Of a stretch of DNA of 64,000 nt, positions 29,437-39,278 are shown piece by piece. Position numbers and translations under genes: made by a program. Each line of letters opens with the position of its first letter. Position 1 is the first letter of the stretch. Under the pieces are notes generated by a model, which saw only the letters and a list, made by a program, of their open reading frames with translations, was not told the DNA's origin and made no database searches. The DNA comes from Blastocatellia bacterium AA13 (GTDB lineage Bacteria > Acidobacteriota > Blastocatellia > UBA7656), in the NCBI GenBank assembly GCA_003222245.1, contig QHVH01000007.1, forward strand, positions 1-64,000. The letters run 5' to 3'.

Positions 29437-30750
29437 ATGATGAAAAACATCGTCGTTATAGGCGCGCAGTGGGGCGATGAGGGAAAGGGAAAGGTCGTCG
29501 ATATTCTCGCGCCATATTTTTCGGTTGTCGCGCGATATCAGGGCGGTCACAACGCAGGCCATACCGTCCGAATCGGCGATTTGAAGTTTGTACTGCATTT
29601 GATTCCCTCTGGTATTCTTCACCCCGATTGCATCTGCGTGATCGGCAATGGTACGGTAGTGGCGCCGGAAGCGCTGAGAGCAGAGATCGATCAGCTCAAT
29701 CAAAATGGCATAGATTGCCGCGAGCGGCTGTTCATATCCAGCCGAGCGCATCTGATTCTCCCTTATCATACAGCCATCGAACGCGCTCGTGAGAAAGAGC
29801 TCGGCGTGAACGGCGTCGGTACCACGATGCGCGGAATCGGTCCGGCCTACGAGCACAAGGCAGCCCGCGTGGGCATTCGCGCCGGAGACCTGCTGTTCCC
29901 GGATCTCGTTCGCGAACGCATAATCGAGAACACCCGAAACGCAAATCGGGAGCTCGTTTCTCTGGGCGCGGAGTCTCTGCCGCCTGAGAAGTCGGCCGAT
30001 GAATTTCTCGCCGAAGCCGCCATTATCAAGGACTTTGTTCGAGACACTGCCGTCATGCTCAACGAGGTTGTATCGAGCGGCGGATCGGTGTTACTCGAAG
30101 GCGCTCAGGGCACGCTCCTGGATGTAGACCACGGAACCTATCCATACGTCACATCCTCTAACGCAACCGCCGGTGGAGCGGCGATTGGAACAGGGCTTTC
30201 GCCAAAACTGGTGACCGGCACGCTCGGAATAACCAAGGCATACACTACACGGGTGGGCGGAGGCCCCTTCCCCACCGAGCTTCGCGACGAAACCGGAAAG
30301 TATCTGATCAAACGAGGAAATGAATACGGTGCATCCACGGGGCGGGAGCGCAGAACGGGCTGGTTTGATGCCGTTGTCGTTAAGTATTCAACAATGTTGA
30401 ACCAGTTCGATGCGCTCGCGCTGCCGAAGCTGGACGTGCTGGATGAGTTCGAAGAAATCAAAATCTGCACAGCTTATCGCTGGAAAGATCAAGTCATAAC
30501 CGACTTTCCCCATAGCTCCTTCGTGCTCGAAGAGTGTGAGCCGATTTATGAGTCACATCAGGGCTGGAAACAGGCGACGACCGGAATCACCGAGTTCGAC
30601 GAGCTTCCCGCCGCCGCAAAAGAGTATATACATCGAATCGAGCAGCTTTGCGGAGCTCCCGTCGCATTGATATCTACAGGCCCCGAACGCAACGAGACCA
30701 TAATACGAAGAGACTCCGCGGTTGCGGCCTGGATGACGCCGCCCACATAA
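29437..30750 (+). CDS. purA: Adenylosuccinate synthetase
   Basis: 437 residues. It couples IMP, aspartate and GTP to adenylosuccinate in AMP biosynthesis. The N-terminal GAQWGDEGKGKVVD (catalytic Asp and GTP loop), GHNAGHTV with the catalytic His, GTTMRGIGPAYEHKAAR, EGAQGTLLDVDHGTYPYVTSS and the C-terminal GPERNETI are all canonical. It converges on acpS with a 9-bp gap. Confidence 0.97.
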   Translation: MMKNIVVIGAQWGDEGKGKVVDILAPYFSVVARYQGGHNAGHTVRIGDLKFVLHLIPSGILHPDCICVIGNGTVVAPEALRAEIDQLNQNGIDCRERLFISSRAHLILPYHTAIERAREKELGVNGVGTTMRGIGPAYEHKAARVGIRAGDLLFPDLVRERIIENTRNANRELVSLGAESLPPEKSADEFLAEAAIIKDFVRDTAVMLNEVVSSGGSVLLEGAQGTLLDVDHGTYPYVTSSNATAGGAAIGTGLSPKLVTGTLGITKAYTTRVGGGPFPTELRDETGKYLIKRGNEYGASTGRERRTGWFDAVVVKYSTMLNQFDALALPKLDVLDEFEEIKICTAYRWKDQVITDFPHSSFVLEECEPIYESHQGWKQATTGITEFDELPAAAKEYIHRIEQLCGAPVALISTGPERNETIIRRDSAVAAWMTPPT

Positions 30751-30759
30751 ACCCGCCTC

Positions 30760-31140
30760 TTATTCGCTCTCTAGAATTACCTGTGCAATCGCAAGATCGT
30801 CCGAATGGCTTATCGAAAGGTGAATCGTGGAAGCGCCGATCTGTTCGAAGCGTTTCAAAGCGTTTCCGGCAAGTCGAATTCTGGGCGGACCATGGTCTGA
30901 TGTAATAACTTCAATCTCACGCCACCCGACGCCGCTCGACCAACCCGTGCCCAGCGCCTTCATAGCCGCTTCTTTTGCCGCGAAGCGCGCGGCGTAGCTC
31001 TCAAATGGATGCGATTTGCTCTCGCAGTATCGGATTTCTTCTTCGGTAAAAATCCGATCGCGAAATCTGTCTCCGAGGCGATTCATTGCCTCTTCAATGC
31101 GCGAAAGATGCGCTAAATCGATGCCCGTTCCGAGAATCAT
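30760..31140 (-). CDS. acpS: Holo-[acyl-carrier-protein] synthase
   Basis: 126 residues. It transfers 4'-phosphopantetheine from CoA to acyl carrier protein. MILGTGIDLAHLSRIEEA carries the metal-binding Asp, YCESKSHPFESYAARFAAKEAAMKAL carries the WxxKEAxxK-type second motif, and the C-terminal HLSISHSDDLAIAQVILE is typical. It is preceded by rnz on the same strand with a 24-bp gap, so the two are probably co-transcribed. Confidence 0.95.
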   Translation of the reverse strand: MILGTGIDLAHLSRIEEAMNRLGDRFRDRIFTEEEIRYCESKSHPFESYAARFAAKEAAMKALGTGWSSGVGWREIEVITSDHGPPRIRLAGNALKRFEQIGASTIHLSISHSDDLAIAQVILESE

Positions 31141-31164
31141 GCGTCAGATCCAATATCGATGGGT

Positions 31165-32142
31165 TTATACCGCAATCTCCAGCAGGTCTTCTCCAGCGAT
31201 TGTCTGATCGAATACCGATCGAGCTTCACTGAGAAGCGCATCGTGTCCATTATAACGGGAGCTAAAATGCGTGATGACCAATCGTCCGGCGTGGGCCTCT
31301 CGGGCGACCGTCGCCGCTTGAGCCGCGGTTGAATGGCCGTACATCGCTGCTTCCTCCGTCAGATCACCTGCGTAAGTGGCCTCGTGTATGAGGAGATCAG
31401 CGTCGCGTGCAAGGCGGACGCCTTCCGCGCTGGGCCTCGTATCCGTACAGTAGGCGATGCTTTTACCGGGACGCGACGGCCCGAGTACATCACGAGGATC
31501 TACCGACCGGCCATCATTGAGACGAACTCGTGTCCCCCCCTGGAGCCGCCCAAACATCGGGCCGCGCTCAACCCCCAGGGCCAGCGCACGCTCGAGGTTG
31601 AATTTGCCGGGCCGAGGCTTCTCTTCGATTCGAAAGCCGAGATCATAGATCCTGTGATCAAGAGGAGCAGTAGTTACCGCGTACCTTTCAGTCTCGTGCA
31701 CGATCAGTGTACCTTTCAACGAGTCGTTCACCGCGGCGGATTCCCTTCCCGATGCGCCGCCGTTAATCCCGCTGAACCGGGATGCGCTGATCTCGCGCAG
31801 GTCCAGCGGATAATTTACAAATACGGTCTTCAGTCTCGACAGCACGTCGAGGTATTCGCGGATACCGGGCGGACCGACTATAACCAGCGGCCGTTCGCGC
31901 CCGTCGAGACCCATAGTCGAAAGCAATCCAGGTAAACCGTTGAAATGATCTCCATGCAAGTGAGTTATGAAAATCGCCGTGAGCCTGCTGGTTCGCAAGC
32001 CGGCGCGCATTATCTGGTGTTGCGTAGCCTCCCCGCAATCGAAGAGCATCCATTCATCCTCACGCACCACAGCCAGTGCGCTCACGTTGCGCTTGAGCGT
32101 CGGCTTGCCGGAACTGGTGCCCAGGAGAATCGCCTTCACCAA
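31165..32142 (-). CDS. rnz: Ribonuclease Z (tRNA 3' processing)
   Basis: 325 residues of the metallo-beta-lactamase fold. The zinc motif THLHGDHFNGLPGLL, FDCGEATQHQIMR, the HEATY block (LLIHEATYAGD) and the late THFSSRY are the RNase Z signatures. It cleaves precursor tRNA 3' of the discriminator base. The tRNA-Leu here encodes its own CCA, but others in the genome may not. The start is a TTG at 32142 or the adjacent GTG at 32139, neither with a clear ribosome-binding site. Confidence 0.93.
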   Translation of the reverse strand: MVKAILLGTSSGKPTLKRNVSALAVVREDEWMLFDCGEATQHQIMRAGLRTSRLTAIFITHLHGDHFNGLPGLLSTMGLDGRERPLVIVGPPGIREYLDVLSRLKTVFVNYPLDLREISASRFSGINGGASGRESAAVNDSLKGTLIVHETERYAVTTAPLDHRIYDLGFRIEEKPRPGKFNLERALALGVERGPMFGRLQGGTRVRLNDGRSVDPRDVLGPSRPGKSIAYCTDTRPSAEGVRLARDADLLIHEATYAGDLTEEAAMYGHSTAAQAATVAREAHAGRLVITHFSSRYNGHDALLSEARSVFDQTIAGEDLLEIAV

Positions 32143-32196
32143 GGTAAAATAACATAAAAGTCATCGACGAGGAGTTCATGGCAATGCGGAATACTT

Positions 32197-34365
32197 TTAA
32201 ACCTGCAGGATGAATATGTTCGACCATCCATTCTCGTTTTTGAGTCGAATCCGATTAGGACCTGACTGAAGGTTGAGTTGACTCATGCTTCCCTTCGCCA
32301 ATAATTTCACGCCTGATGGTTTAATCATCAAATTGGCGGGCGGGGCCACGATGCGTCCGTTGACTTCCAATTGAAAGCTTGAAGCGGAGCCATTCACTTT
32401 CATCGTGAGCTTCGAGCCATTGAAGGACGCATTGGTGAGAGAGACGGCGCCGGGGTCCCCGATTCCGAAATCGATCAGGGCCTCCGCGCTGCGATGGCCG
32501 GAGCGATCGATCAACACCGCGCTAAGGCGTTGTGCAGTCGGCGCCGCGCTCAGCCCTCTGATCGTGAACTGAGTCTCTGAACGGCCCGAAGCACTCGCGG
32601 CAAGGGGGATGATGACAGATGGAACGACGGCTCGTCCTCCACTATCCACGACACTGATATTCGCCTGAAGGAAATCGCCATCGCGATCGATCCCGGTGCA
32701 GGCGACCTCCAAAGAATCGCCCTCCAGATGAGAATCAGCACCGAAGATCGTAGGCGCACGGCCGATCACGCCTCCCGTTGTAGTCGCTGTGATCGTGAAA
32801 TCGGCATCGCCGGGGCCGAAGTTAGCTACTGCCATATAGTAGATGCCCGGACTCAGCGGCGGCGCGCTCGCCGAGTTGATGAGGATCGTTTCCACACTCG
32901 CTGGAGTTGCGGATCTGTAGTCCGCGATAACAGCGTGCGTCTGGTTGATGACCGGATGTCCAAAACGAGCGAAGAGGTCAACGTCGGCGTTGCCCCTTAG
33001 ATCGATCCTCAACTGGGACGCGCCGCCGGGGATTACGATCGAATAGTGAATATGACTGAGCACCCCAAGACCCGGCGGCGGCGCGAACAGGCTTCCCGTC
33101 TGCGGCGATCCGGAAACAAGCGGCACGACCGTTGTTGAATCGAACAAGGCTTTTGCTTGATAACCAAGATCGTCGATCACTTCGAGGTCGTTATTAGTAA
33201 TCGACTGATGCTCGCCCGCGCGAAGCGTCGGATCCATTATGCCGAGATATTGCCCCGTCAGTTCATCATCCTTCCAATGAGCCGGCGACCTGCCGTCGCC
33301 GCTTGTACCATCAGGCAACCCCGTTGATAAAGGAAGGTTGAATCCGGCGGCGAAGAAGACCTGCTCGCCTCCGGAGGCAAGCACTCGCGAAGCCGTCGAA
33401 AAACTCGACGCCGTTTCAGGGCGAATCCTGAACATATCCATCAATGTTGGTTGAATTGCCGTAGTGGGATTGAGATCCCGGCCGCCCGCGGATGAAATGA
33501 ATCCGAGCACGTGCCCAAGCTCGTGTGTAGCAAGAGCGACAAAGTCCAGCTTGTCTCCATCGACGCCGTCGCTCGCGTCAAAGTCGAATTTGATTTTCGA
33601 GTTGATCGCGATTGCGGGCGGCGCGCCAAAATCGGTGCGCTCGCCATCAGCGTCGGCAACTGGGTTCAACAAATCCAAAGCACGAAGCGTCGCGGAGGAC
33701 ATTAATAAACCCGAATATGTTCCGTGATCGGTCGGTAGGGCTCTCGCGGGAAGCGATGAATAGAGCGCCTTCTTTTCATTCGGATAAGGCCCGGAAACCA
33801 GATCCGCCAGGGCGCCGGCATAAAGGGCGTTGCCCCCGAGTATCTGGCCATCGCTAACGTCAACGACATCGTCGCTCGCTTGTGCGCCGAAAAAGGTCGG
33901 GCCGAAGTCGACTTCCACGACAACCGTAAGCACGGTTTGAATCTGCGCCTCCCATTGAGCGGCAGCTCGTCGGAGTCCATCAATTGCTTCCGGAAAATTC
34001 TGTAACTGCGGCGTGCCTCGCAGGACAATTCTCAAGCCAGTCCGAGGAACACCCGCGGAGTCCGGAGGTGTCAATAAGATCGAAGCCGCTCCGGGTTCGC
34101 GCTGCCTTAGTGCGTGAGCTTGCTCAGCAGGTGCTTGGAGGCAAACGGCCCGCCCATTGATCATCCTGTGAGCGAATGTTCCAAGAGTCCCGCCCTCCGA
34201 CCATTGTGTATCGCTCAAGCTCTTCTCTCGCAGCGTGCTGTGAGACGGAGGGTCTACTTGACGAGAGGCGGCGCGGTTGATCGACGGCGCGAAGGGAGAA
34301 AGCGCGAAAACGCCCGACATCAAAAGGACCAGATAATGAGTAGGGGATCCATGACTCTTTAACAT
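32197..34365 (-). CDS. Secreted zinc metalloprotease with PPC domain
   Basis: 722 residues with an N-terminal signal segment (YLVLLMSGVFALSPFAPS). A zincin-like domain around residues 110-380 contains the zinc motif THELGHVLGF, followed by a Ser where a classical metzincin would have the third His. Long inserts around VDVSDGQILGGNALY and the Asp-rich DFDASDGVDGDKLDF precede it. This matches the NF038122-type metalloproteases of Acidobacteriota. A bacterial pre-peptidase C-terminal (PPC) domain follows, with LRGNADVDLFARFGHPV and PGIYYMAVANF, then Ig-like segments to the C-terminus. Probably an exported protease that degrades external protein or matures surface proteins. Substrate unknown. Confidence 0.82.
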   Translation of the reverse strand: MLKSHGSPTHYLVLLMSGVFALSPFAPSINRAASRQVDPPSHSTLREKSLSDTQWSEGGTLGTFAHRMINGRAVCLQAPAEQAHALRQREPGAASILLTPPDSAGVPRTGLRIVLRGTPQLQNFPEAIDGLRRAAAQWEAQIQTVLTVVVEVDFGPTFFGAQASDDVVDVSDGQILGGNALYAGALADLVSGPYPNEKKALYSSLPARALPTDHGTYSGLLMSSATLRALDLLNPVADADGERTDFGAPPAIAINSKIKFDFDASDGVDGDKLDFVALATHELGHVLGFISSAGGRDLNPTTAIQPTLMDMFRIRPETASSFSTASRVLASGGEQVFFAAGFNLPLSTGLPDGTSGDGRSPAHWKDDELTGQYLGIMDPTLRAGEHQSITNNDLEVIDDLGYQAKALFDSTTVVPLVSGSPQTGSLFAPPPGLGVLSHIHYSIVIPGGASQLRIDLRGNADVDLFARFGHPVINQTHAVIADYRSATPASVETILINSASAPPLSPGIYYMAVANFGPGDADFTITATTTGGVIGRAPTIFGADSHLEGDSLEVACTGIDRDGDFLQANISVVDSGGRAVVPSVIIPLAASASGRSETQFTIRGLSAAPTAQRLSAVLIDRSGHRSAEALIDFGIGDPGAVSLTNASFNGSKLTMKVNGSASSFQLEVNGRIVAPPANLMIKPSGVKLLAKGSMSQLNLQSGPNRIRLKNENGWSNIFILQV

Positions 34366-34744
34366 CTGTTCTTACCGGATTCTGAGCGTCCATGACTTGC
34401 GCTTGCGCCGCGCGCTTCGGACGCCATCCCGCATAGTGTAAGAGAGTATCGAAACAAAGGCTAGAACTCGATACTCTTTCATACCGCATCGTATCTATTC
34501 TGCCGCTAGTCGCAATACAGTCGCCGACATGATTGCTCAGCGCCGAATCACCGGGACCTCCGTCGAGAGCGTCAGCAATATGGTGAAGTAATTCGTTAGA
34601 GTAGCTACGCAGGGTAGCCATTTACATTCTTAACAAACTCTTTACCGTCTTTTGACAGCGTTCAGGACACAATTGAGGTTCAATCAACGTATGCTTAGAG
34701 TCAGCAAGCTTTTTGGCAATGTCAGATGTCGACCAGGAGGATTC
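34366..34744. other. Divergent intergenic region, no clear gene
   Basis: Separates the metalloprotease and serine hydrolase genes. A TTGACA at 34652-34657 points towards the hydrolase gene but lacks a good -10 at the right spacing. A 165-codon minus-strand frame covering it overlaps the protease gene and has no family content. I see nothing else. Confidence 0.5.
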
Positions 34745-36244
34745 ATGAAAACAGGTGGTTTTGTTAAGACAAGCTGTACCGCAACAATTTTCGCACTGAT
34801 GCTCGGCCTAATCGGGACAACCGCTGCGCAAACCGCGGCCGACGTAAAGCCGCCGGACACGCCCGCCGGCCGCACTCTGGCAGGCTTCCTTGCAGCCTTC
34901 AATACAGGTGAGGCGGATACGCTTCGCCGTTTTCACAAAGAACACGGCGACGGCGAACAGCTCGTTCAGGAAGATCTCAATTTCTATAACCAGAGCGGCG
35001 GGCTAAAGCTCGTCAGAGTGATCCAGTCATCCGACTACACGATCGAAGTTCTCGTTCAATCCAATAAAAACGAGCGCTGGCTCAGATTGTCGATGGAAGT
35101 CGAAAAACATACGCCGTATGCGATTGCCGACATTCGCGTCCAACCCTCGTCCCGTCCGGACGACAACCAGTCTTCCGCGAAACCAGGCGGCGACGGCGAG
35201 CAGGCGCCGTCTGCCCAAAAGAACATGACCGATGCTCAGATCGTTTCTTCCGTCGCTGCCTATCTGGACGAACTGGTCAAGCAGGATAAATTCTCCGGAG
35301 TCGTATTGATCGCAAAGAACGGCAAGCCAATCTTTGAAAAAGCATACGGCCTCGCGAACAAATCGAAGAATGTCGCTAACAACAACGAAACGAAATTCAA
35401 CCTGGGCTCGATGAACAAGATGTTCACAGCCGTCGCTATTGCTCAATTGGTACAGGCTGGAAAGCTTTCATTCGAGGACACGGTCGGCAAGTATCTGCCG
35501 GATTATCCAAACAAAGAGGTCGCCGCGAAAGTGACGATTCACCAGCTTCTAACTCATACCTCCGGCTTGGGGTCGTATTGGAATGCACGTTTCGACGCCA
35601 GGAAAGCGTCAATTCGAAGTGTATCGGATTATCTGGCGTTGTTCGCGGATGAGCCCGCGCCGCTCGAGCCCGGCAAGAGATTTCAGTACAGCAACTCCGG
35701 GTACATCGTACTGGGTGCGATCATCGAAAAAGTATCAGGCAAGAGCTATTACGACTATGTGAGAGAGCACATCTACAAGCCGGCCGGGATGAATGATACC
35801 GATGCCTACGAAATGACCGCCGAGCCTTCTAATCTTGCGATGGGATACACCGCGGAAGGCGCCGGAGATGGCGGAAGACATGAAAACGGCGCCACGCGCC
35901 CGAACCGCGGCGGACCGGCCGGAGGCGGCTATTCAACGGTAGAGGACCTCTTGAAATTTCACGTCGCGCTTCGGGATCATAAATTATTAAACGAAAAATA
36001 TACCGAGCTTGTCACAACCGGAAAGGTATCGATGGGCGGCGCAAAGTATGCCTACGGGTTTGGAGAAGAGATCATAAATGGAAAGCGCGTAATCGGTCAC
36101 AACGGAGGCGCGCCGGGAATCGGCTCCGATTTGAGCATGTATGCGGATCTTGGATACACAGCGGTCGTGATGACTAACTATGATCCGCTGTTGATGATGC
36201 CGGTAGTAAGAAAGATTCGCGAAATGATTACGCTCTCGCGATAG
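34745..36244 (+). CDS. Class C beta-lactamase/CubicO-type serine hydrolase, secreted
   Basis: 499 residues. The ATG at 34745 is chosen because AGGAGG precedes it by 6 bases and it starts a clean signal peptide (TATIFALMLGLIGTTAAQT). Residues 35-140 form a small alpha/beta accessory domain (GRTLAGFLAAFNTGEADTL). The penicillin-binding-protein fold follows, with the SxxK nucleophile in LGSMNKMFTAV near residue 221, the YxN motif YSNSGYIVLG, and a C-terminal HNGGAPG in place of KTG. These residues define the serine hydrolase family (esterase, D-amino-peptidase or beta-lactamase). The actual substrate cannot be told from sequence. Confidence 0.88.
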   Translation: MKTGGFVKTSCTATIFALMLGLIGTTAAQTAADVKPPDTPAGRTLAGFLAAFNTGEADTLRRFHKEHGDGEQLVQEDLNFYNQSGGLKLVRVIQSSDYTIEVLVQSNKNERWLRLSMEVEKHTPYAIADIRVQPSSRPDDNQSSAKPGGDGEQAPSAQKNMTDAQIVSSVAAYLDELVKQDKFSGVVLIAKNGKPIFEKAYGLANKSKNVANNNETKFNLGSMNKMFTAVAIAQLVQAGKLSFEDTVGKYLPDYPNKEVAAKVTIHQLLTHTSGLGSYWNARFDARKASIRSVSDYLALFADEPAPLEPGKRFQYSNSGYIVLGAIIEKVSGKSYYDYVREHIYKPAGMNDTDAYEMTAEPSNLAMGYTAEGAGDGGRHENGATRPNRGGPAGGGYSTVEDLLKFHVALRDHKLLNEKYTELVTTGKVSMGGAKYAYGFGEEIINGKRVIGHNGGAPGIGSDLSMYADLGYTAVVMTNYDPLLMMPVVRKIREMITLSR

Positions 36245-36271
36245 GCATTCAATCGGATATTAGCTTCGCGC

Positions 36272-37912
36272 TCAATCCTTCAGCCTATACACGATGAATT
36301 GATGAGCAGGATTGGGGCCGAGAAGACCTTCTCGCTCGTAGTTGTCGTTGATGAAGCTGATGATATCAGGGTAGGGCAGCGCTTGAATGTCTTCATCGAC
36401 GTTCAGAATCAGACGAGGCCGGTTCCGTCGCAAGTCCTCAATAAATCTCTCGTGGGCCTCGCGCCAGAATCTTTCGCCCGGCGGCCCCTCTGTCTTAGTG
36501 ACCTCGGGATAGAAGTGGCCGGTAAAGTAATAGGGGGTCAGATACCGCGATGCCGGCCGACAGCCCGAACGCCAGTAGACATCAAGAGCGTAGCCCCAGA
36601 TATAAAGCGGCAGACCGGCGCCGACTCTGCGCCGCATTTCACCGGCTATTATCTCTGCTTCATCCTCCCGAGTGGTCATACCCCACGCCTTGCTCCAACG
36701 CGTACGGGCGCCGCTCAGCGTCTCGAAGGCCAGGACGGCCGTGCGTTGATGAAATCTTATAAAGCTGAACAAGAAAAGAGCGCCCAGTATCGAAGCCGCA
36801 AGCCGCCGGGTTCGCTTCTTCCGAGCCGCTATTAAGCCGATGCCTCGCGCTCCCAACAGCGCCAGCGCGGGAAGGCATTGAATAAAGTAGTGGCCGTAAA
36901 AGCGGCCGCTCGTGAACACACCCGATAGCGAGCAAACTCCCCAGAGTCCGATGACAAGATCGGAAGATAATCGCCCTTGCTCGCCGATTACTTCCGCTTC
37001 GTTCCGGTGTCTTAACGCGCGTATCACCGGAACCGCGGCGAGCGCCCAGAGCACGATATTAAAGAGCAGATATCCGAGGCTGCGGGTTACCATGAATCTC
37101 AGCCAGAGATCCCGCGGCAACGAGCCGATATAAAAGGCGCCCAGCACAACCGCATTGCGCCAGAAACCCGCGAGCGTACCCGTGGACCCTAGCCATACGA
37201 CGAAAAGCGCCGCGACCAGAATAACTCCAGCGGCGATAACCGCCAGCCGCGCCGCCGAATTGATGATCCGCTTATACAGGCCAATGTCGCGGCCTCTGCC
37301 CAGATAAATGTGAATGCATTCATAGATGACAAAGAAGAGACAATTGAAGACTGCTACCTGCTTGAATAGCGCCGCTGCTCCCGTAAGAATACCGGCAAGG
37401 AAAAAGTTCCACCGGCCCTCACTTCTCACTCCTCTGACGAAATATAAAAACGACGCCGTGTACGGAAGCGCCATCAGCAGCTCTGTGTTGGCCGCCATCG
37501 TATCTTGCGTGAAGTAGTTCGTTCCAAAATAGACAAAGAGAAACGCCGCCAATAGTCCTGTCTTTCTGTCGAATAATTTGGCGCCGATGATGTAGACAAT
37601 CACGGCGGCGCCGAAGTTCCACACAATCGCGGCCAGGTGAACCGCCGTCATACTTCGTCCGAACAGCGAGATGATCGCCGCATAGAACAGGGTGGCGCCG
37701 GGAGGCTTGTCGGTGATTGCATCGACATACAGCCGCGCCCCATCGAGCCACTGCACCGCCGTCAGGGCGCGTACGGCCTCGTCTCCATTCACAAAATCAA
37801 ATCTGAGATAGAAGACTCTGAGCGCCAGGTTGATGATGAACAAACCCGCGAATGAAACAAGCAGCCGGCGCAGGTTCCAGGCGTTCGAATTAATGTCGGC
37901 GGCGTCTTTCAT
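36272..37912 (-). CDS. GT39/ArnT-like membrane glycosyltransferase
   Basis: 546 residues with about ten hydrophobic segments. An N-terminal periplasmic loop contains the acidic motif NGDEAVRALTAVQWLDGARLYVD, then TDKPPGATLFYAAI, both typical of the dolichyl-phosphate-mannose mannosyltransferase/ArnT superfamily (GT-C fold). Such enzymes transfer a sugar from a polyprenyl-phosphate carrier to a protein, lipid or polysaccharide on the outer face of the inner membrane. The C-terminal soluble part (IWGYALDVYWRSG...) is typical of this group. Acceptor and donor are unknown. Confidence 0.82.
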   Translation of the reverse strand: MKDAADINSNAWNLRRLLVSFAGLFIINLALRVFYLRFDFVNGDEAVRALTAVQWLDGARLYVDAITDKPPGATLFYAAIISLFGRSMTAVHLAAIVWNFGAAVIVYIIGAKLFDRKTGLLAAFLFVYFGTNYFTQDTMAANTELLMALPYTASFLYFVRGVRSEGRWNFFLAGILTGAAALFKQVAVFNCLFFVIYECIHIYLGRGRDIGLYKRIINSAARLAVIAAGVILVAALFVVWLGSTGTLAGFWRNAVVLGAFYIGSLPRDLWLRFMVTRSLGYLLFNIVLWALAAVPVIRALRHRNEAEVIGEQGRLSSDLVIGLWGVCSLSGVFTSGRFYGHYFIQCLPALALLGARGIGLIAARKKRTRRLAASILGALFLFSFIRFHQRTAVLAFETLSGARTRWSKAWGMTTREDEAEIIAGEMRRRVGAGLPLYIWGYALDVYWRSGCRPASRYLTPYYFTGHFYPEVTKTEGPPGERFWREAHERFIEDLRRNRPRLILNVDEDIQALPYPDIISFINDNYEREGLLGPNPAHQFIVYRLKD

Positions 37913-38037
37913 CTTTCAGAATCGCGGAATAGTAACACCCCATCGTACAGGTTGTAATCCGCTTCAAAGCTAAGGCGGGCGATAAGCTTGACCGCTCAAT
38001 GCGCCGTTTGGTGTAATCGCTGTGGGAAAGCACGAAC

Positions 38038-39249
38038 GTGGAAAAGACCGAGCTTATTTACGACTGGAACCTGGTAGGGCAAACCACAAAGGATCAAAGG
38101 CAGATTCAGTTCGATGATGAGACGCTTCGAGACGGGCTTCAGTCGCCTTCCGTAACCGATCCACCCATAGAAAAGAAAATCGAGATTCTTCACCTGATGG
38201 ATTCGCTCGGCATTGACGCCGTGGACATCGGACTGCCGGGCGCGGGTCCTCGCGCCGTAGCCGACGTCGCGCGGCTGGCAAAAGAAATCGTCGATTGTAA
38301 GCTGGACATAAGACCTAATTGCGCCGCCAGAACCGTCCGCGCGGATATCGAGCCCGTCATAGAAATATCGGAGAAGGTCGGCATTCCAATCGAAACGGCG
38401 ACCTTTATAGGTTCCAGCCCGATCCGTCAATACGCGGAAGGCTGGTCGCTCGAAATGATGCTGACCGCGACCGAAGACGCCGTGAAGTTCGCCGTCGCTC
38501 ACGGACTGCCGGTCATGTATGTGACCGAGGACACGACTCGCGCGAATCCTGAAACGATTAGGGCTCTTTACACGACCGCGATCGAAGCGGGCGCCCGACG
38601 AGTTTGCGTGAGTGATACTGTCGGTCACATAACGCCGGATGGCGTTCGCTCTTTGCTCGCTCACGTTAAATCGGTCGTCAGCGCAACCGGCGAGGATGTG
38701 AAGATTGACTGGCACGGGCATCAGGATCGCGGTCTCGGAGTTGTAAACGCAATCGTCGCCTTCGAAGCCGGCGCTGACCGCCTGCACGGCAGCGCCCTCG
38801 GTATTGGAGAACGCGTCGGCAATACGCCGATGGATCAGTTGCTTGTTAATCTTCAGTTGATGGGGCTCATAGACAGGGATCTTTCGAATCTGATGCGGTA
38901 CTGTGAAACCGTCAGTGAGGCAACCGGCATCCCGATTCCTATAAATTACCCGATCGTCGGGCGCGATGCTTTTCGAACCGCTACCGGAGTGCACGCGGCG
39001 GCCGTCATTAAGGCTTTTCGAAAGGGAGATACGTGGCTCGCCGATACTGTTTACTCCGGAGTGCCCGCTTCCGCCTTCGGACGCGAGCAGATGATTGAAA
39101 TAGGCCCGATGAGCGGCAAATCCAACGTGATTTTCTGGCTCGAACAACGCGGTATCGAACCGAACGAACAGCGTATCGAACGAATCTTCACACGCGCCAA
39201 GCAAGTCGACTGCGTCCTGAGCGACGAAGAAGTCATGGCGCTGGTTTAA
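38038..39249 (+). CDS. 2-isopropylmalate synthase/homocitrate synthase-like enzyme without regulatory domain
   Basis: 403 residues from a GTG start with GGAAAG upstream. An HMGL-like TIM barrel: the metal and substrate motif DDETLRDGLQSP, EDTTRANPE, CVSDTVGHITPDG, and the metal-binding HGHQDRGLG with GALGIGERVGNTP-like GSALGIGERVGNTP. The later GVHAAAVIKAF block matches the LeuA/HCS accessory region. It ends about 100 residues short of full LeuA and lacks the C-terminal allosteric domain, so it would not be leucine-regulated in the usual way. It condenses acetyl-CoA with a 2-oxo acid; which acid is not determinable. A leuA-linked operon is absent. An M20 peptidase gene follows 29 bp later. 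Confidence 0.82.
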   Translation: MEKTELIYDWNLVGQTTKDQRQIQFDDETLRDGLQSPSVTDPPIEKKIEILHLMDSLGIDAVDIGLPGAGPRAVADVARLAKEIVDCKLDIRPNCAARTVRADIEPVIEISEKVGIPIETATFIGSSPIRQYAEGWSLEMMLTATEDAVKFAVAHGLPVMYVTEDTTRANPETIRALYTTAIEAGARRVCVSDTVGHITPDGVRSLLAHVKSVVSATGEDVKIDWHGHQDRGLGVVNAIVAFEAGADRLHGSALGIGERVGNTPMDQLLVNLQLMGLIDRDLSNLMRYCETVSEATGIPIPINYPIVGRDAFRTATGVHAAAVIKAFRKGDTWLADTVYSGVPASAFGREQMIEIGPMSGKSNVIFWLEQRGIEPNEQRIERIFTRAKQVDCVLSDEEVMALV

Positions 39250-39278
39250 CCCCTGTCCCCTGCTTCGGAATCTCACGT

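Noticed and set aside
34124-34621. 165-codon minus-strand frame upstream of the metalloprotease
   Set aside because: Overlaps the start of the protease gene in another frame and lacks family content or a ribosome-binding site.
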